Notes: generated by a model from the sequence alone, not told the origin. A stretch of DNA of 64,000 nucleotides from Sceloporus undulatus (GCF_019175285.1 NC_056527.1:115882248-115946247); one strand, 5' to 3'; positions 23,313 through 34,585 are shown, numbered from the stretch's first letter. Translations and numbers: made by a program.

Positions 23313-23949
23313 AGCTTTTTGCAAGTTTTCTTTCTAACTAAATGCTGGAGTAAAGTATGGATTTCAGCTAACTTAAGCCATGTGTGTTGTCAAATTGACA
23401 CATTGTCCACATTAATACATTAGAGAACGCATAAACTACGTGATGCATGCTTGGAGGGCCTGCTTCGCTCGTGGCCAAAGGGATGGGACTGTGATGGATG
23501 GTGTCACTTTGGAAGACAAAAGTCAGCCTCCCTGCTTTGCTTTGAAATTCACTACAAAGGCAGAAGCATGATGAGACTCTTGGGGGAGTGTGAGTAAGTG
23601 TGTCCCTCCATCTCTGCTCACACTCTCGCACTAGGGACCCTGGGTCGCGTGGACAGCAGAAGGCAGAGAGGGAGGGGAGGCATTTCAACTTGTAAACACA
23701 CCGCAAGGTGCTAAAAAGCCTGGATCAAAGGCCCTTTTGCAATGCCACCATAAAACCAGGGCATCTTCCCAAGGGAAAAGTGGCACCCCCACCCACCTTT
23801 GCCCAAGGAACAGCTGGAAAGGCCCAGCCAGGTGTGAAAGGGTCATCCTTCTTCTTTCCCGTGCCATTGGGAGGCCAGGGATCCTCTCCAGGGGTTTAGT
23901 CCGAACTTTCAGAGAGCGGAACTTTGGATGTACCTTTAAAGCTGTATCT

Positions 23950-24112
23950 GCTGGAGAGAAATACATAAAAGAATAACAGAAACATTAAAAATTAATTTCC
24001 CTCTAACTCCAGAAGCTTATCTATTTAATATGCATAGTCTCCTATACGCAGAAACAGCTCCGACAATGGTTTTACGCGAAGAAATGGAAAGATCCACGAA
24101 TTCCGATTATTG
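23950..24112 (+). mobile_element. L1 LINE ORF2 fragment, second copy
   Basis: Repeats the segment at 23015-23210 with an internal deletion and about 10-15 percent difference by eye. Confidence 0.6.
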
Positions 24113-24239
24113 GTTTTTTAAAAATTTATTAATTTGTTAATGCAGTCTAAACAAAACATGACAACAAACGGTACACCAAAACAACAAGGAATAAAAACGT
24201 CAGGGACAATAAACCCCTCACATGTGGTTATTTCACCAC

Positions 24240-24352
24240 TTGCTCCACTCTGGGCCCACAACAAACTCCAACTCCCAGAATTCCATAGCAAAAAGCCAGA
24301 CAAATTAAAGCAGTGCCACACTGGGTTATCTCTCCAGTGTGGACGCAACCTA
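24240..24352. mobile_element. Palindromic MITE (family A), right half
   Basis: CTGGGCCCACAACAAACTCC to CCAGTGTGGACGCAACC. Confidence 0.75.
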
Positions 24353-24660
24353 AGATTTTCTTGGACCATTTTCCTTGGGAGGACATTTCCCATGTGTGCC
24401 TCTGAGGCTGAGAGAGTGGGACTTGGGTTTCCATGCCTGAGAAGGGATTTGAACCCTGGTCTCCCAGAATCCTAGTCCAAAAGGGGCAGATGGGGACCCT
24501 CTCCTATGCTTTTCCTGGCCAGATTTCTTTAGAGGAGGTTTGCCATTACATTCCTCTGAGGCTGAGAGAGTGTGGCTTTGCCTGAAGTTAACCCCATAGG
24601 GTCCCATGCTTAAACAGGGTTTTGAACCCATGTCTAAAGTCCTAGCTCAAAACTCAAACC
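24353..24660 (-). mobile_element. Two SINE fragments (tRNA-headed family)
   Basis: Both contain CCTCTGAGGCTGAGAGAGTG and tRNA-like head complements (24353-24482 and 24495-24660); tails missing. Confidence 0.65.
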
Positions 24661-24873
24661 AAATGCATCAGAGGAAGTAGACTTTAGTCTAGGAAAGCTC
24701 ATGCTGCTCAACTCCAATTGAGCATCCTTTGTCCAGTCCCTCATTGCAGCCTGGATGTGAGACCCTGCCTGGGTTCAGACGTTCATTTTTGCCCAGCAAG
24801 GCCAGGCATGAAGCCATCACAGACAACGCAGAGGAGGCAAAATTTAGCAAATCGGATCAAAAGTCTGGCCTCG

Positions 24874-24955
24874 CGCTGTGAGCAGGATTCGAACCTGCGC
24901 AGGGAAACCCTATTGGATTTCGAGTCCAACGCCTTAACCACTCGGCCATCACAGC
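24874..24955 (-). tRNA. tRNA-Ser (CGA)
   Basis: 82 nt with a perfect 7-bp acceptor stem (GCTGTGA with TCACAGC), a class II variable arm, anticodon CGA within GGACTCGAAATCC and B box GGTTCGAATCC. A TTTT pol III terminator follows (complement of 24859-24862). It is nearly identical to the human gene as I remember it. Confidence 0.97.
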
Positions 24956-25295
24956 CGCCGCGCGCGCAAATCAGCGCCTGCGCTCACCTATTCTCCGCGT
25001 TGGTATTGCTCGCCCTGCGATGCTTAGCCTGCGCTTGGGATGAACCATTCCAGAGAGAGGGGGGGATGAGCTCTGGCCATTCAATGCTCCTCTCTGTGCA
25101 CGTGTTTCAGAACTTACAGAGTAACTAGCGCATCAGGAGAAAAGCCTAGGATACTACCGTCTTTGCAGCTAAATTTCCAGCTCCATGGAGCTGCTGGAAA
25201 ATGTATTCAATTCTTTGAACCCTCCCTCCTTCAATCCAGAGTGGTACAGCCTCTATTTGGACCAAAGCAGGGAAGATGTTAAAATACCAAATGCA

Positions 25296-25524
25296 GGGTG
25301 TATCCACATGGTAGAAATAATGCAGTTGGACACCACTTTAAATGCTGCGGCTCCATCCTATGGATTTTGTATCCTGGGGATTTGTTGTTTTGCAAGGCCT
25401 ATAGCCTTCTCTGCCAAAGAGGGCTGAGGCCTGACTGAACTTCAGATCCCAGCTTTTTATAAGATGGAGCCATGGCCGTTAAAGTGATATCGAAGTGTCT
25501 TATCTCTACAGGTTAGATGCACCC
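25296..25524. mobile_element. Palindromic MITE (family A)
   Basis: GGGTGTATCCACATGGTAG to GGTTAGATGCACCC. Confidence 0.78.
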
Positions 25525-25691
25525 ATTGGCAAGAAGACCATAAAGGAGTTTGTCCTCATTGAGGACTAGGCTCTTGTTGCTTCATCCAAATTGGAATCTT
25601 CCCAGAAACCATGCAAGGGTAGCTGTGTTGGCCATTGAATAAATGCAAATGAAAACCCATCAGTGAGACCTTTACTGGCTGACCCAAATGC

Positions 25692-25821
25692 AGTTGCCAT
25701 CCTCTGAGGCTGAGAGGGTGGGATTTCCCCAGGATCACCCAGTGGGCTTCCATGGCCAAGCCAGGATTCAAACCATGGTCACCCAGCATCCTAGGTCAAC
25801 ACAAACTATTATGCCACATTG

Positions 25822-25825
<4 letters not shown>
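25692..25825 (-). mobile_element. SINE fragment (tRNA-headed family)
   Basis: CCATCCTCTGAGGCTGAGAG and head complement; tail missing. Confidence 0.7.

Positions 25826-25828
<3 letters not shown>

Positions 25829-25870
<42 letters not shown>
25829..25870. repeat. CT then AT microsatellite
   Basis: About 12 CT units followed by about 9 TA units, continuing beyond the mariner MITE at 26126. Confidence 0.95.
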
Positions 25871-25871
<1 letters not shown>

Positions 25872-26125
25872 CAGTGGTACCTCGGGATACGAAATACCCA
25901 CATTACGAAATTTCCGGGATACGAAAAAATCCCATAGGAAATAACTGTTCCGGGTTACGAAGGTTATTTCGGGTTACGAAAAAAATTTTGGTGCTTTTTT
26001 CGGCTTTTTCGCACGAAATCGCGGCTTTTCCCCATTAGCGCCTATGGCATTTCGGCTTGCGAATGCTTTTCGGGTTACGAAAGCGGCGGCGGAACGAATT
26101 AATTTCGTAACCCGAGGCACCACTG
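25872..26125. mobile_element. Mariner/Tc1-type MITE
   Basis: Flanked by TA, with inverted ends CAGTGGTACCTCGGG and CAGTGGTGCCTCGGG. Inner GATACGAA/TTCGTAAC words repeat. It sits in an AT microsatellite. Confidence 0.82.
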
Positions 26126-26244
26126 TATATATATATATATACATAAATATAGCCCTACCTATCTATCTCTCTATCTATCACCATACATAGACTGATATAT
26201 ATGGATACTGTATATAGATAGATGGCTGGACAGATAGCTATAGA

Positions 26245-26455
26245 TACAGTGGTCCTTCCCCATTCACTGGGGTTAGGAGTGAAGGATCCCCATGAATGTG
26301 GAAAAACCGCAAATAAAAAACCCACTGTTCTTTTAACTTAAGAAAACACATCTCTCTAGGAATCTCCAGGTCCTCCAGTGCAACTCTATGGCCAACATCT
26401 GCCAGAAGGTGATCATAGAATCATGCTGGAGGACCTACAAATCCTTAAAGATAGT
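26245..26455. mobile_element. Tigger/mariner-like MITE with inner hairpin
   Basis: Begins TACAGTGGTCC. The inner palindrome CAGGTCCTCCAG...CTGGAGGACCT is shared with 28312-28428. Confidence 0.6.
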
Positions 26456-26640
26456 TTTTTGTGGGGTTTCCAGGCAATGTGGCCGTGTTCTAGAAGAGTT
26501 TCTTCCTGATGTTTCACCTGCATCTGTGGCTGGCATCTTCAGAGAAAGATGCCAGCCACAGATGCTGGCGAAACATCAAAGATAAACTCTTCTAGAACAT
26601 GACCATATAACCCCAAGATCCCAGAAAATCCCCCAGAGAA
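26455..26640. repeat. Snap-back repeat, arms of about 65 bp
   Basis: CATCTGTGGCTGGCATCTTC is followed at once by GATGCCAGCCACAGATG; arms run outward to TTCTAGAAGAG and CTCTTCTAGAA. Confidence 0.8.
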
Positions 26641-26648
26641 GTGTTTTC

Positions 26649-26651
26649 TCT

Positions 26652-26694
<43 letters not shown>

Positions 26695-28310
26695 TGATGA
26701 TGATTTATTTATAGCCCGCCCAATCACAAGGAATCCAGGCGGGTTACAACAGTAAAAATAAAGATAATAAAATAAAATACAATAAATAAATAAAATACAA
26801 TAAAATTAAAGAGAGCAAAGTGAGTACGTTCACAGTTAGGCCTGATGGAAGTTGGGCCTCTCTTTTTTCACTCCCTCTCAGGTCTGATGATGATGTCATG
26901 GAGGGAGGGCTCTTCTTCTTGAGGCAAGGATTTTATTTTAATTAATTTTAATTTAATTCTTCTCATTAAATTTAAGAGAAGAATTGGTGGACAGAGTGAC
27001 ATAAGTCACAGTAAATGGGGAGTAGAACTAGGTAGGGAAGGCCTGCCGGAAGAGATCCGTCTCAAGAGCCTTCTTAAAGGCTGTAAGAGTAGAAATGTCA
27101 CGGATCTCCTTCGGCAGGTCATTCCAAAGCTTCGGAGCTGCGATGGAAAAGGCCCTCTGGATGACTGAAGTTAACCTAGATTTTATTGGCTGAAGTAGAT
27201 TCTTCCCCTTCGAGGACCTTAGAGTGCGGGACGGACAGTATGGAAGTAGGCGATCTCTTAAGTATTCTGGACCCAAGCCATGTAGGGTTTTGAAGGTAAT
27301 CACCAACACCTTGTACATTGCCCGGAAACTAATTGGCAGCCAGTGAAGGGATTTCAAAACCGGTGTTATGTGATCGGTACGACGAGTACCTGTAATTAAC
27401 CTGGCTGCCATATTTTGTACAAGTTGAAGTTTCTGAACTTGGCACAAGGGTAGCCCCATGTACAGCGCATTACAGAAGTCCAGTCGAGAGGTGACCAGCG
27501 CACGTACAACTGTTTCAAGGTCTCCATGCTCCAGGAAGGGGCGCAGCTGGCGTATCAGCCGAAGCTGATAACAAGTGCTCCTGACTGTCGCATCTACCTG
27601 AGCTGTCAGGTGAAGCGACGAGTCAAGGAGCACCCCTAAGCTGCGGACAGAGTCTTTCAGGGGAAGTGTGACCCCATCCAGAACTGGCTGACATAATTCC
27701 ATACCTGGGCTTGGGTTTCCTATAACAAGTACCTTCGTCTTACCTGGATTCAGCTTGAGTCGGTTTTCCCTCATCCAGTCCATTACCGCCCCAAGACAGG
27801 CATTCAGAGGAGAGATGCCATCCTTAGTCACTGCATCAGTCTGAGACATAGCGAAATATATTTGGGTGTCATCAGCGTACTGATAACATCCTGCCCCATG
27901 TCTCTGGATGATTTTTCCCAGCGGCTTCATGTAAATGTTAAACAGCATAGGAGACAATATTGCGCCCTCGGGTACACCAAATTTTATCTCTCTTTTAGAA
28001 GAGCAACTGTCTCCTAGCGCCACTATCTGGAATCTGCCTGAGAGGTAGGACCGGAACCACTGTAGAACAGTGCCTCTGATACCTAACTCTCTCAGGCATT
28101 CCAGAAGGATACCATGGTCGATGGTATCGAAGGCCGCTGAGAGGTCTAAGAGCACCAGCAGGGTCACACTTCCCCTGTCGATGCCCAGACGGAGATCATC
28201 AACTAAGGCGGCCAAGGCCGTCTCAACTCCGTATCCTGCCCTGAATCCGGTTTGAAATGGATCCAGATAATCAGCTTCATCCAAGACTGCCTGTAGTTGA
28301 TTGGAGACTT
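26649..28310 (-). mobile_element. L2/CR1-clade LINE, 5'-truncated, reverse transcriptase frame open
   Basis: About 425 codons are open to a natural stop at 27028. Reverse transcriptase motifs are in order: FQTGFRAGYGVETAL, DLSAAFDTIDHGILL, FGVPEGAILSP, YQYADDTQIYF (catalytic ADD), LKLNPGKTKVLVIG and SLGVLLDSSL, then the C-terminal LHWLPI segment. A 3' UTR follows with the CCCGCC/GGCGGG tail and a terminal ATT/ATC microsatellite (26655-26705). The 5' part, including the endonuclease, is missing; homology fades near 28310. The open frame points to a fairly young insertion. Confidence 0.9.
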
Positions 28311-28311
28311 G

Positions 28312-28428
28312 AGATCTCCAGCACAACTCTACAGTCAACTTCTGGCAGAGTTGAGCTGGAGGACCTGGAGATTCCGCAATTAATCAGATCCGCAAAAGTG
28401 GAAGCCGCAAATATGGTGGGCTGTATGT
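28312..28428. mobile_element. Tigger/mariner-like MITE, second copy (partial)
   Basis: Same hairpin arms as 26245-26455. The two copies flank the LINE. Confidence 0.55.
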
Positions 28429-28435
28429 GTGTGTG

Positions 28436-28520
28436 TGTGTGGATAGATAGATGGATAGATAGATAGATAGATGGATGGATGGATGGATGGATGGATGGAT
28501 AGATAGACAGACAGACAGAT
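28436..28520. repeat. GATA/GGAT/GACA microsatellite
   Basis: Compound tetranucleotide array after a GT run. Confidence 0.95.
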
Positions 28521-29403
28521 CTCCCACTCCATGTGTGTTCCTCTGAGCATTAAAGGCTCACTGACAGGGAGCTCAGTCAAGGGCAGTGAGCTGAGGTTGG
28601 CTCTGTTTTTTGGGAAGATTAGCCCCTCTGCCATGCACCCAAGAAAAGGGCTTTTAATAGGGTTGCCTCATCCCTTTAATTAAACCTGCAACGGTCCTTG
28701 AATCCAAGGCAGGCTTCACTGGCAGCGCCTAGGAGGGAAATGCTTTCAGCTTGGCCTGCACCCCATTACCAAGAGGCCTCTTTGTTCAAGGCCCAGGCAA
28801 TATTGGGGTGGGTGGGTGAGGGAGAGATCCTCCTGGGGGCTTTTGTCCTGGGCAATTGTCCTTCCCTGGGCCGCAGTCCACCCCCTTTTCATTAGCCACG
28901 CGTTGCTGCCCTCTAATCCGCAGGCGTCTCCCCTCCTGGTCCTTTTCTCGCTCGGATGCCCCTGGAAATCTATGTTTCTCTTGGGTAAGAAGAAAACAGG
29001 AGTGCATTCCACACTATCCACACCCATTTCCAAAACACACACACACCGTGTGTAAAAACCATACCCCAAAATCATACCAAGCCACACACCCAGTTCCCTG
29101 CATTGTTTGGAATAATGTACCCACGTTCATTGATTTTCCCAACCTTTTGGTGTAACCCTGCACTACAGTCTTAAAAGAAGGATGTTTTCCTGCCCCAGAA
29201 GATTCTTTAGCACTGAGAGCTAAAACTCCCAGGATCCTTTGGGCATTAGGGAAGCAGCCATGACAGTCAAACTAGATCATTCTGTGGGGAATACATATAA
29301 TTTCCTTTCATGTATCTACAGATCAGGATCACAGGTTTGCTTCAGTTGGCATCTTCTGGTTCTAGCCTCAAAAGGAATGCAACCCAGTCCCCAAGATAGG
29401 TCC

Positions 29404-29530
29404 AACACACACTGTAGAAATAATCCAGTTTCAGACCACTTTAACTGCCCTGGTTCAGTGCTAAGGAATCCTAGGAATGGCATCCCAGCTGACAGATAAG
29501 GCTAAATGTCTGACAAAATTATAGTTCCCA
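29404..29530. mobile_element. Palindromic MITE (family A), truncated
   Basis: CACACTGTAGAAATAATCC, then TTCCCAGAATTCCTTGGAG. Confidence 0.6.
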
Positions 29531-29599
29531 GAATTCCTTGGAGACCCAGTTGTCCTCATGTCCTGCTAGTGGACGGTCCATTGTGGTGTCACGAAGGCA

Positions 29600-30023
29600 G
29601 AGTGGCTCCCAACCTTTGGTCCTCCATTTGTTTTGGACTTCAGATCCCAGAAGGCCCAGCCACCACCTTGGCCTTATTTTTGATATTGTTGTGTGCCTTC
29701 AAGTCATTCCCGACTTATGGTGACCCTAAGGCAGTACCCCAGGAGATATACAGTAATGGGATTTTCTTGAGACGATTTGTTCAGAGGAGGTTGGACATGG
29801 CCATCCCCTGAGGCTGAGAGAGTGTGATCTGTCCAAGATTACCCAGTGTGTTTACATGGCTGAGCTGAGATTCGAACCCAGGTCTCTAGTCATAGCCCAA
29901 CACTCAAAACCACATCACCATGCTGGCCTGCAGTCTACAACTTGGTCTACTTGTGGCCTACAGTCAGGAATTATGGGAACTGAAATCCGAAACATCTGGA
30001 GGACCACAGGGTAGGAACCACTG
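29600..30023. mobile_element. hAT MITE split by a SINE
   Basis: The two arms of the same hAT MITE family lie at 29600-29687 and 29936-30023, separated by a complete SINE. Confidence 0.65.
29688..29935 (-). mobile_element. tRNA-headed SINE with BovB-like tail, nested in a MITE
   Basis: Minus orientation. Tail TTGTTGTGTGCCTTCAAGTC, middle CCTGAGGCTGAGAGAGTGTG, tRNA-like head at the right end. Confidence 0.8.
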
Positions 30024-30711
30024 GACTCGATGGTTCTTTGCTCCCATCCAAGGTGTCTCTTCTGATGGTCTCAGGTCCTTTCTAGCTCTGCAACACTCTA
30101 TCATTGTCAGAGTGCCCCCTGGGCAACACCTGGAGTACTGCAGCCTGGCCCCCAATAAACTCCCTTTGGCTGAATTGGGCGTCAAATGGGTCACTTGGCA
30201 AGTTGGGACATCATGAGCTGTGAACAATCCCACCCTCCCCCAGATCAAGCAAAAGGTGTGACCAAGAAAAGTCTGGGAGCTGAAGCCAGCTCTTGTTCCC
30301 ATGGCTTAGAAAGTGAGCAGGCCAAGGAGGGGATCATCATAAATGCCAAAATCAGCCACAACATGCTGTTAAACCAAAGGGTGCGGGTGATGGGAGAGGT
30401 GGAAAAGAGGAGAGAAAAACAACCCACCCACCTGTCCCAAAATACCCCTCCCCCAAATCCACACCATTCTTTCTCAGACTTGCTCCGAATTGGGTCAGGG
30501 AGGTGGAGGAGGTTGCATTTGCAAAATGTTGCCACGTTGCAAAATCACCTGATGGAAAAGCAAAATATTCCAGCTGTGATCTAGAGGCCCAAAGAAGAGG
30601 AAGCTGTCTGGATTCCAGGCTTCTATCCATCCCTAGTCTCCCCTGTTTTTTAAAAATTATTGTTATTTTTATTAGAATTAAAAGATATAGCTGTGTTTGT
30701 CTCTAGAAACA

Positions 30712-30810
30712 GTGTGTAGAGAGATCTTGTAGCACCCTTGAGACTCACTGAAAGAAGGAACTGCTTTCTTTCAGTGAGTCTCAAAGGTGCTACAAGATCT
30801 CTCTACAGAC
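30712..30810. repeat. Near-perfect snap-back hairpin
   Basis: TAGAGAGATCTTGTAGCACC to TCAGTGAGTCTCAAAGGTGC; arms of about 43 bp with one or two mismatches and an eight-base loop. Confidence 0.85.
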
Positions 30811-30956
30811 TGATTTTGCAGCCAGTAAGTGCTGCATATTGCTGGAGGGTGTCTAAGAGGAAAGGGATTAAAAAGGATTCTCATTCGAAAAGGATAAAGA
30901 AATAAATTGTTATCAAGGTTTTAATAATAATGAGGCTTTTAAAAAAAGACTGCTGT

Positions 30957-31027
30957 TGCATTGGCCGGGAATCGAACCCGGGCCTCCCGCGTGGCAGGCG
31001 AGAATTCTACCACTGAACCACCAATGC
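30957..31027 (-). tRNA. tRNA-Gly (GCC), copy 1
   Basis: 71 nt with acceptor GCATTGG paired to CCAATGC, anticodon GCC in CTGCCACG and B box GGTTCGATTCC. A run of seven T terminates it (complement of 30941-30947). Confidence 0.97.
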
Positions 31028-31444
31028 TTGGGAGAACATCTGGATTTCCCCCTTTGAGAGGCTGCCTGAGGCTGGCCAGGCCCAGCATTTCCAACCCAGC
31101 CTCAACCTCAGATTTCTTTCTCTGCTCGGATCTGTGAGAAGATGAGAAAGGCTCCTTGCTCAGGGCCAAGCTCCCATTTTGCACATTCAGAGCAAAAGAG
31201 GAAGACAAGACATTATTTAGATATTATTAAAGATGCCAACATCGGCATAGGATATAATAATAAAAGTGGAGTCCTATTTTTATGGGGGTGGGGGGGGGGG
31301 GCAAGTGGACTATGAATAAAGTGACTGTTTTTTTAATCACTGATGGATTTTTGTTTGTATTTGTTAAAGGGCCAACACTGCTACCCCTGCCTGTTTTCTT
31401 GTTTTTGAATAGTGTGTGTGTGTGTGTATAATGAAATAAATTAT

Positions 31445-31710
31445 GAATTAATAATAATAATAATAATGTCATTATTATATTAATATATTATATCAGACTG
31501 CAGATATTTGATGATGATGATGATGATGATGATGATCATAGAATCCTAGAGTTGGAAGAGACCCCAAGGGCCCTGATCCAGTCCAACCCCATTCTGCCAT
31601 GCAGGAACTCTCAATCCAAGCATCCCTGACAGATGGCCATCCAGCCTCTGCTTAAAGACCTCCAAAGAAAAAGTCTCCACCATGTTCCGAGGTGGTGATG
31701 ATGATAATGG

Positions 31711-31742
<32 letters not shown>
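31445..31742. repeat. AAT and GAT microsatellites around a CR1 fragment
   Basis: AAT at 31450-31467, GAT at 31508-31534 and 31690-31742; the CR1 complement lies between (31535-31698). Confidence 0.85.
31535..31698 (-). mobile_element. CR1 LINE 3' fragment
   Basis: ATCATAGAATCCTAGAGTTG, CATGCAGGAACTCTCAATCC, AAAGACCTCCAAAGAAAAAG. Confidence 0.8.
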
Positions 31743-31744
<2 letters not shown>

Positions 31745-31783
31745 TTAAGCTACTGTAGAAGGAAAAGAGAAAGAGACAGCATG

Positions 31784-31996
31784 TCGTAGTGGTTTGTGTG
31801 TAGGACTAGGGCACTGGGAGACTCACTGGGCCATGGAACTGGAAACCCACTGGGTGACCTTGGGCAAGTCACACTCTCTCGGCCTCAGAGGATGGCAATG
31901 GCAAAACCCCTGTGAAGAAACTGGCTAAGAAAAACCCCTCATAGCTTCGTCTTCGGGTCATCATAAGTTGGAAACAAATAAAGACATACAACAACA
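31784..31996 (+). mobile_element. tRNA-headed SINE with BovB-like tail
   Basis: TGGGTGACCTTGGGCAAGTC, tail ACATACAACAACAGCC. Confidence 0.8.
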
Positions 31997-32267
31997 GCCA
32001 AGCTTCGAGCAAAGAAGCCAGGGCTGCCTTGAGTTTGCGAGACTCGAGTAAGAAGGAGGCACAGCAGCCACTGCAAAAAGCACGCTCCCCGACCTGAGCT
32101 GTTTGTCTGCCAAAGGTGTCCCCATCTCTCCCACTCCTTCTGGGCCAGGGATTTGTGGAGTTCGGCGCATCCTTGCAGCTCTTCAATAGAGGGCTGAAAT
32201 GAAGGTGCGAATAATTTTTGCAGAGCTTCCCAACATGAAGAGAGGAGGGAAGCAAAAGAAGGGCTGT

Positions 32268-32338
32268 TGCATTGGCCGGGAATCGAACCCGGGCCTCCCG
32301 CGTGGCAGGCGAGAATTCTACCACTGAACCACCAATGC
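32268..32338 (-). tRNA. tRNA-Gly (GCC), copy 2
   Basis: Identical over 71 nt to the copy 1.3 kb away and in the same orientation. TTTT terminator at 32254-32257 (complement). The flanks match only for about eight bases. Confidence 0.97.
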
Positions 32339-32620
32339 ATCTGCATAAACAGCTGCCTCCAATGCTTGTGATGTATTCACTCCTGACCAGCCCTGCTTGG
32401 AGCTCAGTTTCAGAACATTACAACTGGGGCTCCTGGGGCCTCTGGAAATCACCTCCTATCCCTCCACCTTCTCAAAACGTCAGATCCCAGAGGAGCCTCA
32501 TGAAGAATCAAAGGCACTCTGCACGACCTCAGAGACATTCTTGGCTTTCTTCAGAGTCAGTCTTGCAGATCAAGGCCTTAAAAACACTGGGTTGGATTAG
32601 ATAATGGTTGGATCTTATCA

Positions 32621-32918
32621 TCTTGTTGTGTGCCTTCAAATCGTTTCCAACCTATGGCAACCCTAAGGCGAAACTATCAGAGGGTTTTCTTAGCAAGTTT
32701 CTTTAAGGGGTTTTGCCATGGCCATCCTCCAAGGCTGAGAGAGTGTGACTTGCTCAGAGTCAGTCTTTTGTTGTTGTGGTGTGCCTCCAAGTAATTTTTG
32801 ACTTATAGCAACCCTAAAGTGAACCTGTCATGGGGTTTTCTTAACAAGATTTGTTCAGAGGAGGATTGCCATTGCCTTCATCTGAGGCTGAGAAAGTGTG
32901 ACTTGCCCAGGCTCACCC
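32621..32918 (-). mobile_element. Two consecutive SINE fragments
   Basis: Each begins with a TTGTTGT tail complement (32622, 32770) and stops before the head; a MITE follows. Confidence 0.75.
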
Positions 32919-33117
32919 TATGCTGTAGAAATAGTGCAGTTTGGCACCACTTTCACTCCATCCTACCAACTCTGAGGTGTGTAGTTTGGTGAGGCGCCAT
33001 CCCTCTTTGCCTGGGAAGGTGAAAAGACCTTGTAAAACTACACATCCCAGGCTTTGACAGGATGCAGGATGACAAAAGTGTTCTCAAACTGCATTATTTC
33101 CACATTGTAGACACACC
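32919..33117. mobile_element. Palindromic MITE (family A)
   Basis: TGCTGTAGAAATAGTGCAG to TTTCCACATTGTAGACACAC. Confidence 0.78.
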
Positions 33118-33415
33118 ATTGATGCATGGAGCAATGAAAGATGTCTGCTAGTAAGAGTACGTTTGTGGCATGGGGATGCAAGATGCAAAACCCCAATATT
33201 AACTGATGATGAAAGCACAATTTCATCATCTGAATTTCATTATGCTAGAACTATAAACTCTGGGCTGTAAGAAAAAGAGACCTTCTCTGATTGTTCGTGT
33301 CACTTTGTTTGGTTAGCAGCCCAAAGGAAGGCAGGACTCAAGTGAGATGAAAAGAGACTGAAATAATATATATTTTAAAACAGATTAGGAAGGCAGGGGT
33401 GCAATGGCTTTCCTG

Positions 33416-33733
33416 TAGGGCTGGGGAAGAGTGGTGATTTTGAGGTTACTCCTTGCCCTACTCCAAGTGAGATATTTTTTTCTTAATGTTACTCCTACTC
33501 CTGTAAAAACCTCTTACACCTTTATTCCTTACTCCTACTCCCCAGCAAGGCTGGCGTGTGTGTGCGCGCGTGTTTGTGTAAGTGTTTCTCATTGCCTCCC
33601 GTCCCTTCCTTAGTGCAATATAATGCAATTGTTTTTTGGTGTTTGCAGGGACAATGACATGACAGGAATAAGGAGTCCTACTCCTGTAGAAACCTCTTAT
33701 TCCTGTACTCCTTACTCCTACTCCCCAGCCCTG
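33416..33733. mobile_element. hAT-type MITE rich in CTCCTACTCC
   Basis: Inverted ends TAGGGCTGGGGA and CAGGGCTGGGGA; duplication CTTTCCTG/TTTTCCTG. 318 bp. Repeated CTCCTACTCC words near both ends. Confidence 0.75.
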
Positions 33734-34165
33734 TTTTCCTGGGGGGCAGAGGCCATGGAAGAAGCCTGCCTCACATGCTAGCCCCCAAAGGGCAGCCCCT
33801 CTCCCTCCACCACCCCTTTGACAGACCCTCCCTTTGCAAAGGTTTAATTCCCTTTGCCTGGGAATGCCTTCCTTCCACATGCCAAGGTGTGAAATGCCTG
33901 CAGCCCCCGAAGTGGCACTTTTCACACACACCATCTGTCCCTCTGCTCCCTCCAGGAGGCCCCACGAGTCTTGGCACCTTGGGCGCCTGGCCAAGCCACC
34001 TGCAAACCTGGAGATGGCACAGCTGGAGCCTGGGACTGCAGCCCCAGAAAGGATCATCTTTGCCTTGACTCAAACCAGGGCTGCCGAAATCTACATCTGT
34101 CTTGTAGGTAGAGACCAAATGAACAGAATCCATATCTCTAGGCTGCCCAAATTCAGATGAATAGA

Positions 34166-34212
34166 TAAGACATGTTAATCTATCTGTCTGTCTGTCTGTC
34201 TGTCTATCTATA
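34166..34212. repeat. TCTG/TCTA microsatellite
   Basis: Tandem TCTG and TCTA units. Confidence 0.9.
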
Positions 34213-34239
34213 ATAATAGGGACAGGGTAGGGGGTTCAG

Positions 34240-34396
34240 TTCTCAGTTAGGCCATGAAAAGGGTGGCCTTGGGCAAGTCACATTCTCTCAGCCGCAAGGG
34301 AAGGTAATGGCAAATCTCCTCTGAACAAATCTTAGCAAGAAAACCTCAGGATAGGGTGGTCTTAGGAAACAACTGGAAGGCACACAACAACAACAA
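34240..34396 (+). mobile_element. SINE, 5'-truncated
   Basis: CCTTGGGCAAGTCACATTCT to GGAAGGCACACAACAACAAC. Confidence 0.75.
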
Positions 34397-34414
34397 CAGC
34401 AACAAACCTGCCCT

Positions 34415-34585
34415 TCTACTACTATTACTATTATTAATTTGTACCCTGTTTCCCCCCACCCCCAAAAAATTTGGGATTCAAAGCGGTTTACAGCCCAAAA
34501 CCACGGTACAATTAAAAACTTACGCATGTGGCAATTAAAAGGTAATTAAACTAATGCAATATTAAAACAGAGCATTCTCCATCGG
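34415..34585 (-). mobile_element. L2-like LINE 3' end
   Basis: TACTATTACTATTATTAATT then CAAAGCGGTTTACAGCCC, the complement of an L2-type tail. Confidence 0.55.

Noticed and set aside
23013-23358. The 45-bp direct repeats around the L1 fragment as a target-site duplication
   Set aside because: They are too long and too diverged for a typical L1 duplication; more likely part of the surrounding repeat.
28436-28520. CRISPR-like regular repeats
   Set aside because: Simple tetranucleotide microsatellite; no spacers, and the genome is eukaryotic.
33458-34133. 199- and 120-codon minus-strand frames
   Set aside because: They overlap a hAT MITE and GC-rich spacer, with no recognisable domain or splice structure.
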